Assembly (NCBI GenBank): GCA_018820765.1
Contig: JAHJNN010000017.1
Span: 620,001 to 684,000 of the forward strand
DNA: 64,000 nucleotides
Source: Gammaproteobacteria bacterium
GTDB lineage: Bacteria > Pseudomonadota > Gammaproteobacteria > Burkholderiales > Thiobacillaceae
Direction of reading: 5' to 3'
Positions 35,262-45,959 of the stretch are shown piece by piece; position 1 is the stretch's first letter; every line of letters begins with the position of its first letter. The notes beneath the pieces are model-generated. The model had not been told where the DNA came from and did no database searches. It saw only the letters and a program-made list of their open reading frames with translations. Both the position numbers and the translations under genes were made by a program.

Positions 35262-36269
35262 CTACTTCCCTGTGTACCCCCGATACCACTCCACCCACTT
35301 CCCGATCCCGTATTCCAGCGTCGTCGCCGGCTTGAAGCCGGTGTCGCGGATGAGGTCGTCGACGTCCGCGTAAGTCGCCTGCACGTCGCCGTCCTGCATC
35401 GGCAGGAAGTTCTTCTTCGCGGTCTGGCCGAGCGCGGTTTCGATGGTGCCGATGAAGTCCATCAGCTGCACCGGGGTGTGGTTGCCGATGTTGTAGAGGC
35501 GGTAGGGCGCGTGGCTCGATGCCGGGTCGGGGTTGTTGTGGTCGAAGTTGGGGTTGCCCTGCGGGATGCGGTCGAGCACTTTGACGGTGCCGTCGGCGAT
35601 GTCGTCGATGTAGGTGAAGTCGCGCATCATGTCGCCGTGGTTGAAGACGTCGATGGTGCGCCCTTCCAATATTGCTGAAGTGAACAGCCACGGCGACATG
35701 TCGGGCCGGCCCCAGGGGCCGTAGACGGTGAAGTAGCGCAGGCCGGTGGTGGGCAGGCCGTAGAGGTGCGAGTAGGTGTGCGCCATCAGCTCGTTGGCCT
35801 TCTTGCTGGCGGCGTACAGGCTCACCGGGTGGTTGACCGGGTCGTGGGTGGAGAACGGGATCTTGGTGTTGGCGCCGTAGACGCTGGACGAGCTGGCGTA
35901 GACGAAGTGCTTGACGCCGTGGTGGCGGCAGCCTTCGAGCAGGTTGGCGAAGCCGACGATGTTGGACTGCACGTAGGCGTGCGGATTCTTCAGCGAGTAG
36001 CGCACGCCGGCCTGTGCGGCGAGGTTGATGACGGCGTCGAAGTGACCCTTCTCGAACAGATCTTCCATCACCATGCGGTCGGAGATGTCGTCCTTGAGGA
36101 AGCGGAAGTTGGGGTAGGGCTTCAGCTGTTCCAGCCGTGCGAGCTTGAGCGCCGGCTCGTAGTAGTCGTTGAGGTTGTCGATGCCGACGACCTCGTCGCC
36201 GCGCTTGAGCAGGATTTGTGCGACGTGCATGCCGATAAATCCGGCGGAACCTGTCAGAAGAACTTTCAT
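35262..36269 (-). CDS. NAD-dependent nucleotide-sugar epimerase (UDP-glucuronate 4-epimerase-like)
   Basis: A 335-residue extended SDR. NAD-binding motif LLTGSAGFIGMHVAQ at residues 4-18, NLAAQAGVRYSL, SSSSVYG, catalytic YAASKKANEL (Tyr, Lys) and the substrate loop GLRYFTVYGPWGRPDMS match CapI/UDP-glucuronate 4-epimerases used for surface polysaccharides. It stands alone except for a remnant of a second epimerase start upstream, so the rest of the polysaccharide pathway is elsewhere. Confidence 0.9.
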   Translation of the reverse strand: MKVLLTGSAGFIGMHVAQILLKRGDEVVGIDNLNDYYEPALKLARLEQLKPYPNFRFLKDDISDRMVMEDLFEKGHFDAVINLAAQAGVRYSLKNPHAYVQSNIVGFANLLEGCRHHGVKHFVYASSSSVYGANTKIPFSTHDPVNHPVSLYAASKKANELMAHTYSHLYGLPTTGLRYFTVYGPWGRPDMSPWLFTSAILEGRTIDVFNHGDMMRDFTYIDDIADGTVKVLDRIPQGNPNFDHNNPDPASSHAPYRLYNIGNHTPVQLMDFIGTIETALGQTAKKNFLPMQDGDVQATYADVDDLIRDTGFKPATTLEYGIGKWVEWYRGYTGK

Positions 36270-36298
36270 GAATGTCTCCGCCGGTTTCAGAGAAGGCT

Positions 36299-36319
36299 AA
36301 CTTGCGCCATGCGCAAGTT
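36299..36319. repeat. Short inverted repeat upstream of the epimerase
   Basis: AACTTGCGC and GCGCAAGTT pair perfectly around CAT. It lies between the intact epimerase start and the epimerase remnant. No T-run follows on either strand. The rest of 36270-36643 holds the epimerase remnant, a pair of dispersed-repeat hairpins and the waaA leader; I see no gene in it. Confidence 0.6.
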
Positions 36320-36346
36320 AAGTGAGCGAAGCGAATGGCCGGAACT

Positions 36347-36379
36347 AAAACCGGCGGCGCCGGTGAGCAGGATTTTCAT
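36347..36379 (-). pseudogene. Remnant of a second epimerase start
   Basis: Reading leftward from 36379 gives MKILLTGAAGF, a standard epimerase N-terminus close to that of the intact neighbour (MKVLLTGSAGF). After these eleven codons the similarity stops abruptly and no epimerase frame continues. This looks like the 5' scar of a deleted or recombined tandem epimerase gene. Confidence 0.55.
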
Positions 36380-36477
36380 TGTTTGGCCTCCAAAGTCGCA
36401 TCGATTCTAGCACCCGACGGCCTGCGGCTTGAGCATGGTAACCGTCACGCACCACTGAGCTTGGCGCGCGTAGCATT

Positions 36478-36545
36478 CGTCATTCCGGCGTACGCCGGAA
36501 TCCAGTTAAAAATTCAGCTGGACCCCGGCTTGCGCCGGGGTGACG
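36478..36545. repeat. Dispersed repeat pair of CGTCATTCCGGCG type
   Basis: Two hairpins at 36478-36505 (CGTCATTCCGGCGTACGCCG...) and 36518-36545 (CTGGACCCCGGCTTGCGCCG...GTGACG) face each other. The stems are CCGGCG-TA-CGCCGG and CCCCGGC-TT-GCGCCGGGG. This motif recurs widely in bacterial intergenic DNA. It lies upstream of waaA. Confidence 0.7.
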
Positions 36546-36643
36546 CCACGGGGCGTGGTTACTGACGCGTGCCATGCGCTCGAACACATCGAAAGACACA
36601 CAGACAGCGGCAGACTTTATCGCGGCTCCTTTACAATCCGGCG

Positions 36644-37924
36644 ATGCCCAACCTGCGCTTGTTACTCGACTGGAGTCTCTACCGCCTGGCCCTGCTGCTG
36701 GCCGCGCCGCTGATTCCGCTGCGCCTGCTGTGGCGCGGGCGACGCGAGCGCGGCTACTGGAGGCACTGGGGCGAGCGGCTGGCGCTCGGCCCCGCGCCGG
36801 TCACCGGTGCGCTGTGGATTCATGCGGTGTCGGTGGGCGAGATGCGCGCGGCGCAGCCGCTGATCGATGCGCTGCGTGACGCGCACCCGGATGCCCCCGT
36901 GCTGCTCACCTGCATGACGCCGACCGGGCGCGCCACCGCCGAATCCTTGTACGGCGAGTTCGCCCGCATCGTCTATCTGCCCTACGACTACGCGGGCGCG
37001 ATGCGCCGTTTCATGCGCCGCCTGCAGCCGCGCGTCGGCATCCTGATGGAAACCGAGTTGTGGCCCAATCTCATCCATGCCGCCGCGCGGGCTGGCGTGC
37101 CGCTGGTGCTGGCGAACGCGCGGCTGTCGGAACGTTCGGCGCGCGGCTATGCGCGGCTGCCGGCGCTGACGCGGGCGTGCCTGCAGCGGATCGCGGTCGT
37201 CGCCGCGCAGACCGAAGCGGACGCCGCGCGCCTGCTCAAACTGGGGGCGGCCTCGGTTCATGTCACCGGCAATCTCAAGTTCGACATCGCGCCGCCGCCC
37301 GACCAGCTCGAACGCGGTACGGCCTGGAGAGCGAAATGGGGATCGCGTCCGGTGCTGCTGGCGGCGAGCACGCGCGAAGGCGAGGAGGCGCCGCTGTTGC
37401 GCGCGTTTGCCGACACCGCGCCGGCCGAGGTGCTGCTGGTGCTGGTACCGCGCCATCCGCAGCGCTTCGACGCGGTGGCGGCGTTGATCGAATCAGCCGG
37501 CCTGACGTACCAGCGCCGCAGCGCACTGGATGGAACGGCATTGGATGCGGACACGCAGGTGCTGCTGGGCGACAGCCTGGGCGAACTGTTTGCGTATTAC
37601 GCGGCGTGCGATGTCGCCTTCGTCGGCGGGAGCCTGATGCCGCTGGGCGGGCAGAACCTGATCGAGGCGGCGAGTGTGGGGCGGCCGGTGCTGGTGGGCC
37701 CGCACACGTTCAACTTCGAGGAAGCGACGCGGCTGGCGATCGAGGCGGGCGCGGCGATGCGGGTGAGCGATGCCGCGGCCTTGCTGGAACACGCGCTGAA
37801 GCTCTTGGGCGATGCCGCGGCACGTGCGCGCATGGGCGAGGCCGGGCTGGAGTTTGCGGCGCGCCATCGCGGCGCGGCGGCGCGCGTGGAAGTGCTGGTT
37901 TCGCCGCTGCTGAAGGCGGGTTGA
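36644..37924 (+). CDS. waaA: 3-deoxy-D-manno-octulosonic acid (Kdo) transferase
   Basis: A 426-residue WaaA that adds Kdo to lipid A precursor at the inner membrane. It has an N-terminal membrane anchor (YRLALLLAAPLIPLRLL), the string WIHAVSVGEMRAAQPLI, and the glycosyltransferase blocks ILMETELWPNL and FVGGSLMPLGGQNLIEAASVGRPVLVGPHTFNF. These match GT30 family enzymes. ATG 36644 gives MPNLRLLLDW; the frame is open upstream but lacks homology. A TACAAT lies seven bases before the ATG and may be a -10 box. Confidence 0.95.
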   Translation: MPNLRLLLDWSLYRLALLLAAPLIPLRLLWRGRRERGYWRHWGERLALGPAPVTGALWIHAVSVGEMRAAQPLIDALRDAHPDAPVLLTCMTPTGRATAESLYGEFARIVYLPYDYAGAMRRFMRRLQPRVGILMETELWPNLIHAAARAGVPLVLANARLSERSARGYARLPALTRACLQRIAVVAAQTEADAARLLKLGAASVHVTGNLKFDIAPPPDQLERGTAWRAKWGSRPVLLAASTREGEEAPLLRAFADTAPAEVLLVLVPRHPQRFDAVAALIESAGLTYQRRSALDGTALDADTQVLLGDSLGELFAYYAACDVAFVGGSLMPLGGQNLIEAASVGRPVLVGPHTFNFEEATRLAIEAGAAMRVSDAAALLEHALKLLGDAAARARMGEAGLEFAARHRGAAARVEVLVSPLLKAG

Positions 37925-37929
37925 CTGCA

Positions 37930-38038
37930 ATCGGCCCGAGGCGGGCTTCCTACATTCGTACCTGTAGGAGCGGCGCCCTCGCCGCGATTTTCGTGCCGTC
38001 GCAACCGCCCGTAATCGGCCCGGGGGCGGGCCTCCTAC
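37930..38038. repeat. REP-like cluster with three units, mixed subtypes
   Basis: Units at 37930-37953 (ATCGGCCCGAGGCGGGCTTC type, inverted), 37964-37988 (GTAGGAGCGGCGCCCTCGCC type) and 38014-38038 (ATCGGCCCGGGGGCGGGCCT type, inverted). They lie between convergent waaA and tolC. Confidence 0.82.
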
Positions 38039-38050
38039 AGGGCCGCGCGC

Positions 38051-39364
38051 TTATTGCGGCGCTGGCGGCTTCAGAAGCTGGTCGATCTCGGTCAGGTCGG
38101 CCGGGTTGAGTGATCCCACGGCGGCCTTGAGCGCGAGCCGCGACAGCAGGTAGTCGTAGCGTGCGCCGGCCAGATCGCGGCGCGCCGACAGCACCTGCTG
38201 TTCGGCGTCGAGCACGTCGAGGTTGGTGCGCACGCCGACGTCCAGCCCGAGCCGGGTGGAATCGAGCTGCGCGCGGGTGGAGACGAGCGCCTGCTCCAGC
38301 GCCTGCACGCGGGCGACGCCGCTGCTGACGTTGAGATAGGCCTGGCGAGCCTGCAGGCTGGCTTCGCGGGTGGCGTTTTCCAGATCCTGGCGTGCTCTTT
38401 CCTGGTTGGCGACGGCCTCGCGCACACGCGAGCTGGTCAGTCCGCCCTGGTAGATCGGCAGGTTGAGTTCCACGCCGATGCTTGCGGTGCGGGTGTCCAC
38501 CTGCTGGGTGCCGAAATTCTGGTTGTTGCTGATGGTGTAGCCGGCGACCGCGTCGAGCGTGGGATAGTGGCCGGCACGATTGCGCTCGATTTCCTGGTCG
38601 GCGATGACTTTGGTGACGCGCTGGATTTCGGCCTGCAGATTGCCGTCGGCGGCGATCGTGGCCCATTCGTCGATGTGGCCGCCTTCGGCTTTCAGCTGCA
38701 CCGGTTCGGCCAGCGTGTCGAGCGCACCGGCCGGCTTGCCGATGAGTTTTTCCAGTGCGCGCAGGCGGATGTTGAGGCTGTTCTGTTCGGCGATCTCCTG
38801 CGCGGTGGCGAGGTCGTAGCGCGCCTGCGCTTCGTGGGTGTCGGTGATGGTGGTGGTGCCGACTTCGAAGTTGCGCTTGGCGGCGGCCAGCTGTTCGGTG
38901 ATGGCGGCCTTCTGTGCATTGATGAAGGCGATGTTGTCCTGCGACTCCAGCACGTCGAAGTAGGCCTGCGCGACCCGCAGGATCAGATCCTGTTCGGCCA
39001 CGGCGAAGCGCAGCGCGGCGATCTTGACCTGCTCCTTGGCCTGCGCGTACGCCACCAGGTTCTGCTTGCGGAACAGGGGTTGGGCGGCGGTCAGCGACGC
39101 CCCGTTGGAATCGAAATCGGCATCGCCGCCGGCGAGGCTGGAGTCGACGCTGTTGTAGCGCACGTTGCCGCCCAGGTTGACGTTGGGCAGCAGTCCGGCA
39201 CGTCCCTGCACGGCGGCTTCCTGGCCCGCCTGATACGCCGCGCGGGCCGACGCGTATTGTGCATCGTAGGCGAGCGCGTCGCGGTAGACTTCGGACAGGT
39301 CTGCCGCATGGGCGGCGGGCGCCAGCGCGAGGCTCAGGGCAAGAAACAGGGGCTTGAGTTGCAT
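38051..39364 (-). CDS. tolC: TolC-type outer membrane efflux protein
   Basis: A 437-residue outer-membrane channel. A signal peptide MQLKPLFLALSLALAPAAHA precedes DLSEVYRDALAYDAQYASARA, the first TolC helix; two OEP domains follow with typical patterns (AYFDVLESQDNIAFINAQKAA, ARYDLATAQEI, ELNLPIYQGGLTSSRVREA, TNLDVLDAEQQVL). It would join MFP/inner membrane exporters in type I secretion or drug efflux. It is the last gene of a leftward group pcm-rhodanese-tolC, an arrangement frequent in betaproteobacteria. Confidence 0.95.
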   Translation of the reverse strand: MQLKPLFLALSLALAPAAHAADLSEVYRDALAYDAQYASARAAYQAGQEAAVQGRAGLLPNVNLGGNVRYNSVDSSLAGGDADFDSNGASLTAAQPLFRKQNLVAYAQAKEQVKIAALRFAVAEQDLILRVAQAYFDVLESQDNIAFINAQKAAITEQLAAAKRNFEVGTTTITDTHEAQARYDLATAQEIAEQNSLNIRLRALEKLIGKPAGALDTLAEPVQLKAEGGHIDEWATIAADGNLQAEIQRVTKVIADQEIERNRAGHYPTLDAVAGYTISNNQNFGTQQVDTRTASIGVELNLPIYQGGLTSSRVREAVANQERARQDLENATREASLQARQAYLNVSSGVARVQALEQALVSTRAQLDSTRLGLDVGVRTNLDVLDAEQQVLSARRDLAGARYDYLLSRLALKAAVGSLNPADLTEIDQLLKPPAPQ

Positions 39365-39393
39365 GATGATGGGATCCAGTCCTGGGTTGTCGG

Positions 39394-39711
39394 TTAGTAG
39401 CGCGGCATGGCCGGATCGACTTCGTCGGCCCAAGCGGCGATGCCGCCTGACAGGTTGATGACGTCGCCGAACCCCGCGCTTTCAAGATAGCGTGCCGCGT
39501 GATAACTGCGAACGCCATGATGGCAGATGACCACCATTTCGGCATCCTTGTTCAATTCCTGCAGGCGCGCGGGCAGCTCTTGCATCGGAATCAGGATGGC
39601 GCCGGGCAGGCGACACAGGTTCCATTCCCACGGCTCGCGCACATCGAGCAGCACCGGCGTGTGTCCGGCCTGAATATGGGCGGCGAGCTCGGCGGGGCGA
39701 AACTGGCGCAT
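39394..39711 (-). CDS. Rhodanese-domain protein
   Basis: A 105-residue single rhodanese domain. LLDVREPWEWNLCRLPGAILIPM is the family CH2A region, and the active loop is CHHGVRSYHAARYL, with the catalytic Cys at about residue 63. It may carry persulfide sulfur. It lies four bases downstream of pcm and upstream of tolC, probably in one operon. Confidence 0.93.
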   Translation of the reverse strand: MRQFRPAELAAHIQAGHTPVLLDVREPWEWNLCRLPGAILIPMQELPARLQELNKDAEMVVICHHGVRSYHAARYLESAGFGDVINLSGGIAAWADEVDPAMPRY

Positions 39712-39715
39712 CGGT

Positions 39716-40369
39716 TCAGAATACGAACAGGGCGGGGTGCGGCGCGTTCAGCAGCGGGGCCACGCAGGTTTCGAACAGGGTGACGCTGCGGGTGGTGCCC
39801 GGCGCGCTGCAGGTGATGAGCTGCGCTTCCATCACCGGGGCTTCGCCGGTGATGGCGAACAGCCGGCCGCCGACCCTGAGGCGGCGCACCAGCGCATCCG
39901 ACAGCAGCGGGGTCGAGCCGGTCAGCACGATGACGTCGAAGCCGGCCTCGTCGGGCCAGTCGCGGGCGGCGTCGCCGCTGTGCAGCACCACGTTGCCGAA
40001 GCCGTGCGCACGCAGCTTCAGCGTCGCGCTAGCGGTGAATTCTGGCACGATGTCGACCGACACCACTTCGCCGGCTTTGGAGGCCAGCAGGGCGGTGAGG
40101 TAGCCGCTGCCGGTGCCGATTTCCAGCACGCGGTCGGTGGGGCGGATATCGAGTTCCTGGATCGCCCGCGCTTCCAGCTTGGGCGTCCACATGGCCTGGC
40201 CGTGGCCGAGCGGGATTTCCATGTCGACGAAGGCCAGCGCCTTGTGCGCCTCCGGCACGAAGTCTTCGCGGCGTACCTTGAACAGCAGGTCCAGAACGTT
40301 CTGGTTCAGCACATCCCAGGGGCGGATCTGCTGTTCCACCATGTTGTAGCGCGACTGCTCGATGTCCAT
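39716..40369 (-). CDS. pcm: Protein-L-isoaspartate O-methyltransferase
   Basis: A 217-residue PCMT-family repair methyltransferase. The SAM motif VLEIGTGSGYLTALLAS lies near residues 82-98, preceded by the family string MEIPLGHGQAMWTPKLEA; the C-terminal part carries VGGRLFAITGEAP. The canonical PCMT start MVEQQI is present at residues 10-15. It methylates L-isoaspartyl residues; some members of this shorter TolC-linked group may have a different substrate. It is the first gene of the leftward group. Confidence 0.88.
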   Translation of the reverse strand: MDIEQSRYNMVEQQIRPWDVLNQNVLDLLFKVRREDFVPEAHKALAFVDMEIPLGHGQAMWTPKLEARAIQELDIRPTDRVLEIGTGSGYLTALLASKAGEVVSVDIVPEFTASATLKLRAHGFGNVVLHSGDAARDWPDEAGFDVIVLTGSTPLLSDALVRRLRVGGRLFAITGEAPVMEAQLITCSAPGTTRSVTLFETCVAPLLNAPHPALFVF

Positions 40370-40448
40370 GCGGTACCCTTGAATATCAATAAGTTAGATG
40401 GGGTCTTGCCTTGCAATTATTTCACATTTCGGCTACCTTGAGCCGCTC

Positions 40449-42561
<2,113 letters not shown>

Positions 42562-42593
42562 CGCCGCTTCCCTTCCGTTCAGCAGACGCAGAC

Positions 42594-44318
42594 GTGCATC
42601 GCGGAGGTTTCAGACTGTGGGCCGGATTCGCTGCCGTGCTGGCCTGGCTGTTCGGCACGCTGGCGAGCGCTGCGCCGCTGCCGGCGCCTCTCGACCACAC
42701 GTCGGCGATCGGCCTGTCCACCGGCTTTCTGCAGGAAACGCAAGGCCCGCTCACCCTGCCTGAGGCCATGGCGGCCTACCGCGAGGGCAAGTTCGCGCCC
42801 GGGAAAGCGCCGGTTCTGAATTTCGGCATCGGCGCGGAGCCGGTGTGGATCCATTTTGCGGTGGACAACCCGACCGCAGCGCCGGTCCACAAGAAGCTGT
42901 CGATCGAGATCGCCTGGCTCGACCGCATCGAGGTCTATTTCCGCAGCCAGGACGGGACTGTCGCGACACATCGCGCCGGCGACCGTCAGGCCTTCAAGCA
43001 GCGCCCGCTCGCGAGCCGCTATTTCGTGTTCGACCACGCGTTCGGGGCGGGCATCAGCGATGTCTTCATCCGCGTGGAAACGCCCGATCCCATGGTGGTG
43101 CCGATCTACCTGCTGAACCCGGAAACCTCGCGCATCAGGCAGACGCAGCAGGAACTCAGCTACGGCGCCGTGTATGGCTTCCTGCTCGCCCTGCTGGCCT
43201 ACAACGCGCTTCTCTTTGCCAGCCTGCGCAGTTCGCGCTACCTCTCCTACGCCATCTATCTGGCGATGTTCATGGCCATGAACATCGCCTACACCGGCCA
43301 TGGCTACGCTTGGCTGTGGCCCGAATCGCTGGCCTGGCAGCAGTGGTCCAACCCGATCCTGATGTATCTGTATGGCGTCAGCGGCCTCGTGTTCGCCATC
43401 CGCTTTCTCGACCTGCAGGTGTATTTCCCGCGGGCACGCAAGGCCGTCATCGCATTCTGCGCGGCCTTCGGCGTCCTGCTGGCGGCCACCTTCCTGCTGG
43501 ACAGCCAGACGGTCGCCCTGCTGGCGGCCTTCAGCTTCGCCTTCCTGTTCACCGGCATCATGCTGTTCCTGGGCATCATCTCGGTCCACGCAGGCCAGAA
43601 ACCGGCCAAGTATTTTCTCATCGCCGCCCTCGCCGCCATGGTGGGCGCCCTGCTGACGACGCTGTCCACCTGGGGCTTCATCCCCCACAACAGCTGGACC
43701 TTCCGCGCGGTGGAAATCGGCATGCTGCTCGATGCCACGCTGCTCGCCCTGGCGCTGGCCTACCAGTTCCGGGTCGGCCAGGAAGAGCGGCTGCGCGCCG
43801 AGCAGCTGGCGCAGCTCGATCCGCTGACGGGCCTGAACAACCGGCGTGCCTTTTACGACAAGACCAACGCCCTGTGGAGCCAGGCGGTTCGCCATGCGCA
43901 CCCCACCTCGGTCATGCTGTTCGACATCGACCGCTTCAAGCAGATCAACGACGCCCATGGCCACGCGCACGGCGACGACGTATTGAAGGCCGTCGCGCGC
44001 ATGCTCAGGGACTCGGTCCGGGAGGAAGACATCCTCGCCCGCTGGGGCGGCGAGGAGTTCATCGTGTTCCTGCCCGAAACCGGCCGCGAGAAAGGGATGG
44101 CGCTGGCGGAACGGCTGCGTGCCGCAATTGCGGGCCTGCACGTCCCGGGCGAGGCGGGCGACACCCGGGTCACGGCGAGTATCGGCATCGCCCAGGCGGA
44201 GAGCGAACACTACACGCTGGACGCGTTGATCGCCTCCGCCGACGAGTGCCTGTACCAGGCCAAGCAGCAGGGCAGGAATCGGGTAACTGGCAGCTTGGCC
44301 GGACAGGTGACGATTTGA
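42594..44318 (+). CDS. 7TMR-DISM membrane diguanylate cyclase
   Basis: A protein of about 574 residues. After a signal-like N-terminus (WAGFAAVLAWLFGTLASA) there is a periplasmic DISM-ED2-like sensory domain (about residues 45-175), seven transmembrane helices (about 185-395; the first helix is YGAVYGFLLALLAYNALLFA) and a GGDEF domain with the variant active-site motif RWGGEEFIVFLPE near residue 485. GGEEF is a normal active form, so it should make cyclic-di-GMP. The start is uncertain: GTG 42594 has no ribosome-binding site, while a CTG at 42615 has GGAGG at ideal spacing. Confidence 0.9.
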   Translation: MHRGGFRLWAGFAAVLAWLFGTLASAAPLPAPLDHTSAIGLSTGFLQETQGPLTLPEAMAAYREGKFAPGKAPVLNFGIGAEPVWIHFAVDNPTAAPVHKKLSIEIAWLDRIEVYFRSQDGTVATHRAGDRQAFKQRPLASRYFVFDHAFGAGISDVFIRVETPDPMVVPIYLLNPETSRIRQTQQELSYGAVYGFLLALLAYNALLFASLRSSRYLSYAIYLAMFMAMNIAYTGHGYAWLWPESLAWQQWSNPILMYLYGVSGLVFAIRFLDLQVYFPRARKAVIAFCAAFGVLLAATFLLDSQTVALLAAFSFAFLFTGIMLFLGIISVHAGQKPAKYFLIAALAAMVGALLTTLSTWGFIPHNSWTFRAVEIGMLLDATLLALALAYQFRVGQEERLRAEQLAQLDPLTGLNNRRAFYDKTNALWSQAVRHAHPTSVMLFDIDRFKQINDAHGHAHGDDVLKAVARMLRDSVREEDILARWGGEEFIVFLPETGREKGMALAERLRAAIAGLHVPGEAGDTRVTASIGIAQAESEHYTLDALIASADECLYQAKQQGRNRVTGSLAGQVTI

Positions 44319-44332
44319 GTTCACTGGGCGTT

Positions 44333-44374
44333 TGAATACGCCGGAGTGGCGTATATACTTAGCGTGTATATATT
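44333..44374 (+). promoter_or_regulatory. vapBC promoter with inverted repeat
   Basis: An AT-rich segment contains TATACT (44354-44359, possible -10) with TTGAAT about 15 bp upstream. The inverted repeat ATATAC (44353-44358) and GTATAT (44366-44371) surrounds the transcription start region, a likely operator for VapBC autorepression. Confidence 0.6.
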
Positions 44375-44389
44375 GTTCCGGGGACGATC

Positions 44390-44620
44390 ATGGCCATCAC
44401 TAAAGTCTTTCAAAGCGGCAACTCGCAGGCGGTCCGCATTCCGCGGGAATTCCAGTTCGATGTCGCTGAGGTTGAAATCGAGCGGCATGGCGATGAGATT
44501 GTCCTGCGCCCACCCGCGCGCAATCTGTCGGCAGCTTTCGCTGCATTGGCGGATATGCCGGAAGGCTTCTTTGCCGAAGGCCGCCAGGACACCCCGCCGC
44601 AAACGCGCGAAGGCCTGTAA
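44390..44620 (+). CDS. vapB: VapB antitoxin (AbrB/SpoVT-type)
   Basis: A 76-residue antitoxin with an N-terminal swapped-hairpin AbrB domain (AITKVFQSGNSQAVRIPREFQF... VEIERHGDEIVLRP), followed by a flexible C-terminus (FAALADMPEGFFAEGRQ) that would bind VapC. It is typical of the VapB group paired with PIN toxins. The stop overlaps the vapC ATG (TAATG), so translation is coupled. Confidence 0.94.
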   Translation: MAITKVFQSGNSQAVRIPREFQFDVAEVEIERHGDEIVLRPPARNLSAAFAALADMPEGFFAEGRQDTPPQTREGL

Positions 44621-45024
44621 TGGCGCTGCAAGCCCTGCTCGACACCAATATCTGCATCTACATCGCCCGCAAGCGGCCGCCTTCGGTGGCCGAGCGGTTT
44701 GCCCAGGCCACGCCCGGCAGCCTGGGCATTTCGCTCATCACGTGGGGCGAACTGTGTTTTGGCGCGGACAAAAGCAATGACCCTCTGCGTGCCCACGAGC
44801 GCCTTGCCCGTTTCGTGGCCGACGTACCCGTACACACACCGGGTTCGGACACGGGCCTGCATTACGGCGAGATTCGCGCAACGCTGGAGCGTGCAGGCAC
44901 GCCTATCGGCAATAACGATCTGTGGATTGCGGCCCACGCCCGCGCGCTTGGCGTCACGCTGATCAGCAACAATATCAGCGAGTTTGAGCGGGTGCCGGGG
45001 TTGCGGCTGGAAAACTGGGTGTGA
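44620..45024 (+). CDS. vapC: VapC toxin (PIN-domain ribonuclease)
   Basis: A 134-residue PIN domain. The acidic metal-binding residues are visible: Asp in [11 protein letters not shown] (residue 8), Glu in [10 protein letters not shown], Asp in [11 protein letters not shown], and the following LISNN strand. VapC toxins cleave tRNA or rRNA. It pairs with vapB just upstream and is followed by an intrinsic terminator. Confidence 0.94.
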   Translation: MALQALLDTNICIYIARKRPPSVAERFAQATPGSLGISLITWGELCFGADKSNDPLRAHERLARFVADVPVHTPGSDTGLHYGEIRATLERAGTPIGNNDLWIAAHARALGVTLISNNISEFERVPGLRLENWV

Positions 45025-45081
45025 AGGGGCACTGGTCTCGGCATTGAGCCAGGTAGTCACGCACTGGCTCTATAATCATGG

Positions 45082-45107
45082 GCGCGCCGCTGTGGCGCGC
45101 TTTTTTT
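45082..45107 (+). terminator. Intrinsic terminator between vapBC and uppP
   Basis: Stem GCGCGCC (45082-45088) and GGCGCGC (45094-45100) with a five-base loop, followed by seven T residues. It ends vapBC but lies directly after a perfect TATAAT (45071-45076) and 18 bp before the uppP ATG, so it could also act as an attenuator for uppP. Confidence 0.85.
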
Positions 45108-45124
45108 GTGCCCGAACCGCTCCC

Positions 45125-45955
45125 ATGGCCGACCCCACTCTGATTTTGCATGCCCTCATTCTCGGTTTCGTCGAGGGCTTCACCGAATTCCTGCCGATCT
45201 CCAGCACCGGGCACCTGATTCTGGCGGGGCAATTGCTGGGCTTCAACGGCGAGAAGGCGAAGGTGTTCATGATCGCCATCCAGCTGGCGGCGATTTTTGC
45301 GGTGGTGTTCGAATACCGGGCGCGGCTTTCGCACGTGGCGACGACGCTTCACACCGAGCCGGCGTCGCGGCGGCTGGCAATCAACCTGATGGCGGGCTTC
45401 CTGCCGGCGGCGGTGCTGGGTTTGCTGTTCTACAAGGAAATCAAACACTACCTGTTCAATCCCATGGTGGTGGCGTCGGCGCTGGTGATCGGCGGCGTGC
45501 TGATCCTGTGGGCGGAGCGGCGGAAGCATGTGATCAGCACGCCGACGGTCGACGACCTCAACTGGCGCCGTGCGCTGGCGGTGGGGTTTGCGCAGGCGCT
45601 GGCGATGGTTCCCGGCACCTCGCGCTCGGGCGCGACCATCATCGGCGGCCTGTTCCTTGGGCTGTCCAGAAAGGCGGCGGCGGAGTTCTCGTTCTTCCTC
45701 GCCATCCCGACCATGTTCGCCGCCACCGCCTACGATCTCTACAAGAACTGGCACCTGTTCGACGCCGGCGACATTCCGCTGTTCGCCATCGGTGGCGCCG
45801 CGTCCTTCGCCAGCGCACTGCTGGCGGTGCGCACGCTGATCAAGTTCGTCAGCCGTCACGACTACACGCTGTTCGCCTGGTACCGCATCGTGTTCGGCGG
45901 CATCGTGCTGGCTACCGCGTACTTCGGGCTGGTCGACTGGGGCGTGCCGGGCTGA
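45125..45955 (+). CDS. uppP: Undecaprenyl-diphosphatase (BacA family)
   Basis: A 276-residue polytopic membrane enzyme that recycles undecaprenyl pyrophosphate for cell-wall synthesis. The first catalytic motif is [17 protein letters not shown] near residues 17-33 (Glu-rich helix and SSTGH) and the second is [15 protein letters not shown] near residue 160 with the PGxSRSxxT signature. ATG 45125 gives [14 protein letters not shown]. The gene is convergent with regA and has four bases between the two stops. Confidence 0.96.
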   Translation: MADPTLILHALILGFVEGFTEFLPISSTGHLILAGQLLGFNGEKAKVFMIAIQLAAIFAVVFEYRARLSHVATTLHTEPASRRLAINLMAGFLPAAVLGLLFYKEIKHYLFNPMVVASALVIGGVLILWAERRKHVISTPTVDDLNWRRALAVGFAQALAMVPGTSRSGATIIGGLFLGLSRKAAAEFSFFLAIPTMFAATAYDLYKNWHLFDAGDIPLFAIGGAASFASALLAVRTLIKFVSRHDYTLFAWYRIVFGGIVLATAYFGLVDWGVPG

Positions 45956-45959
45956 TTGC

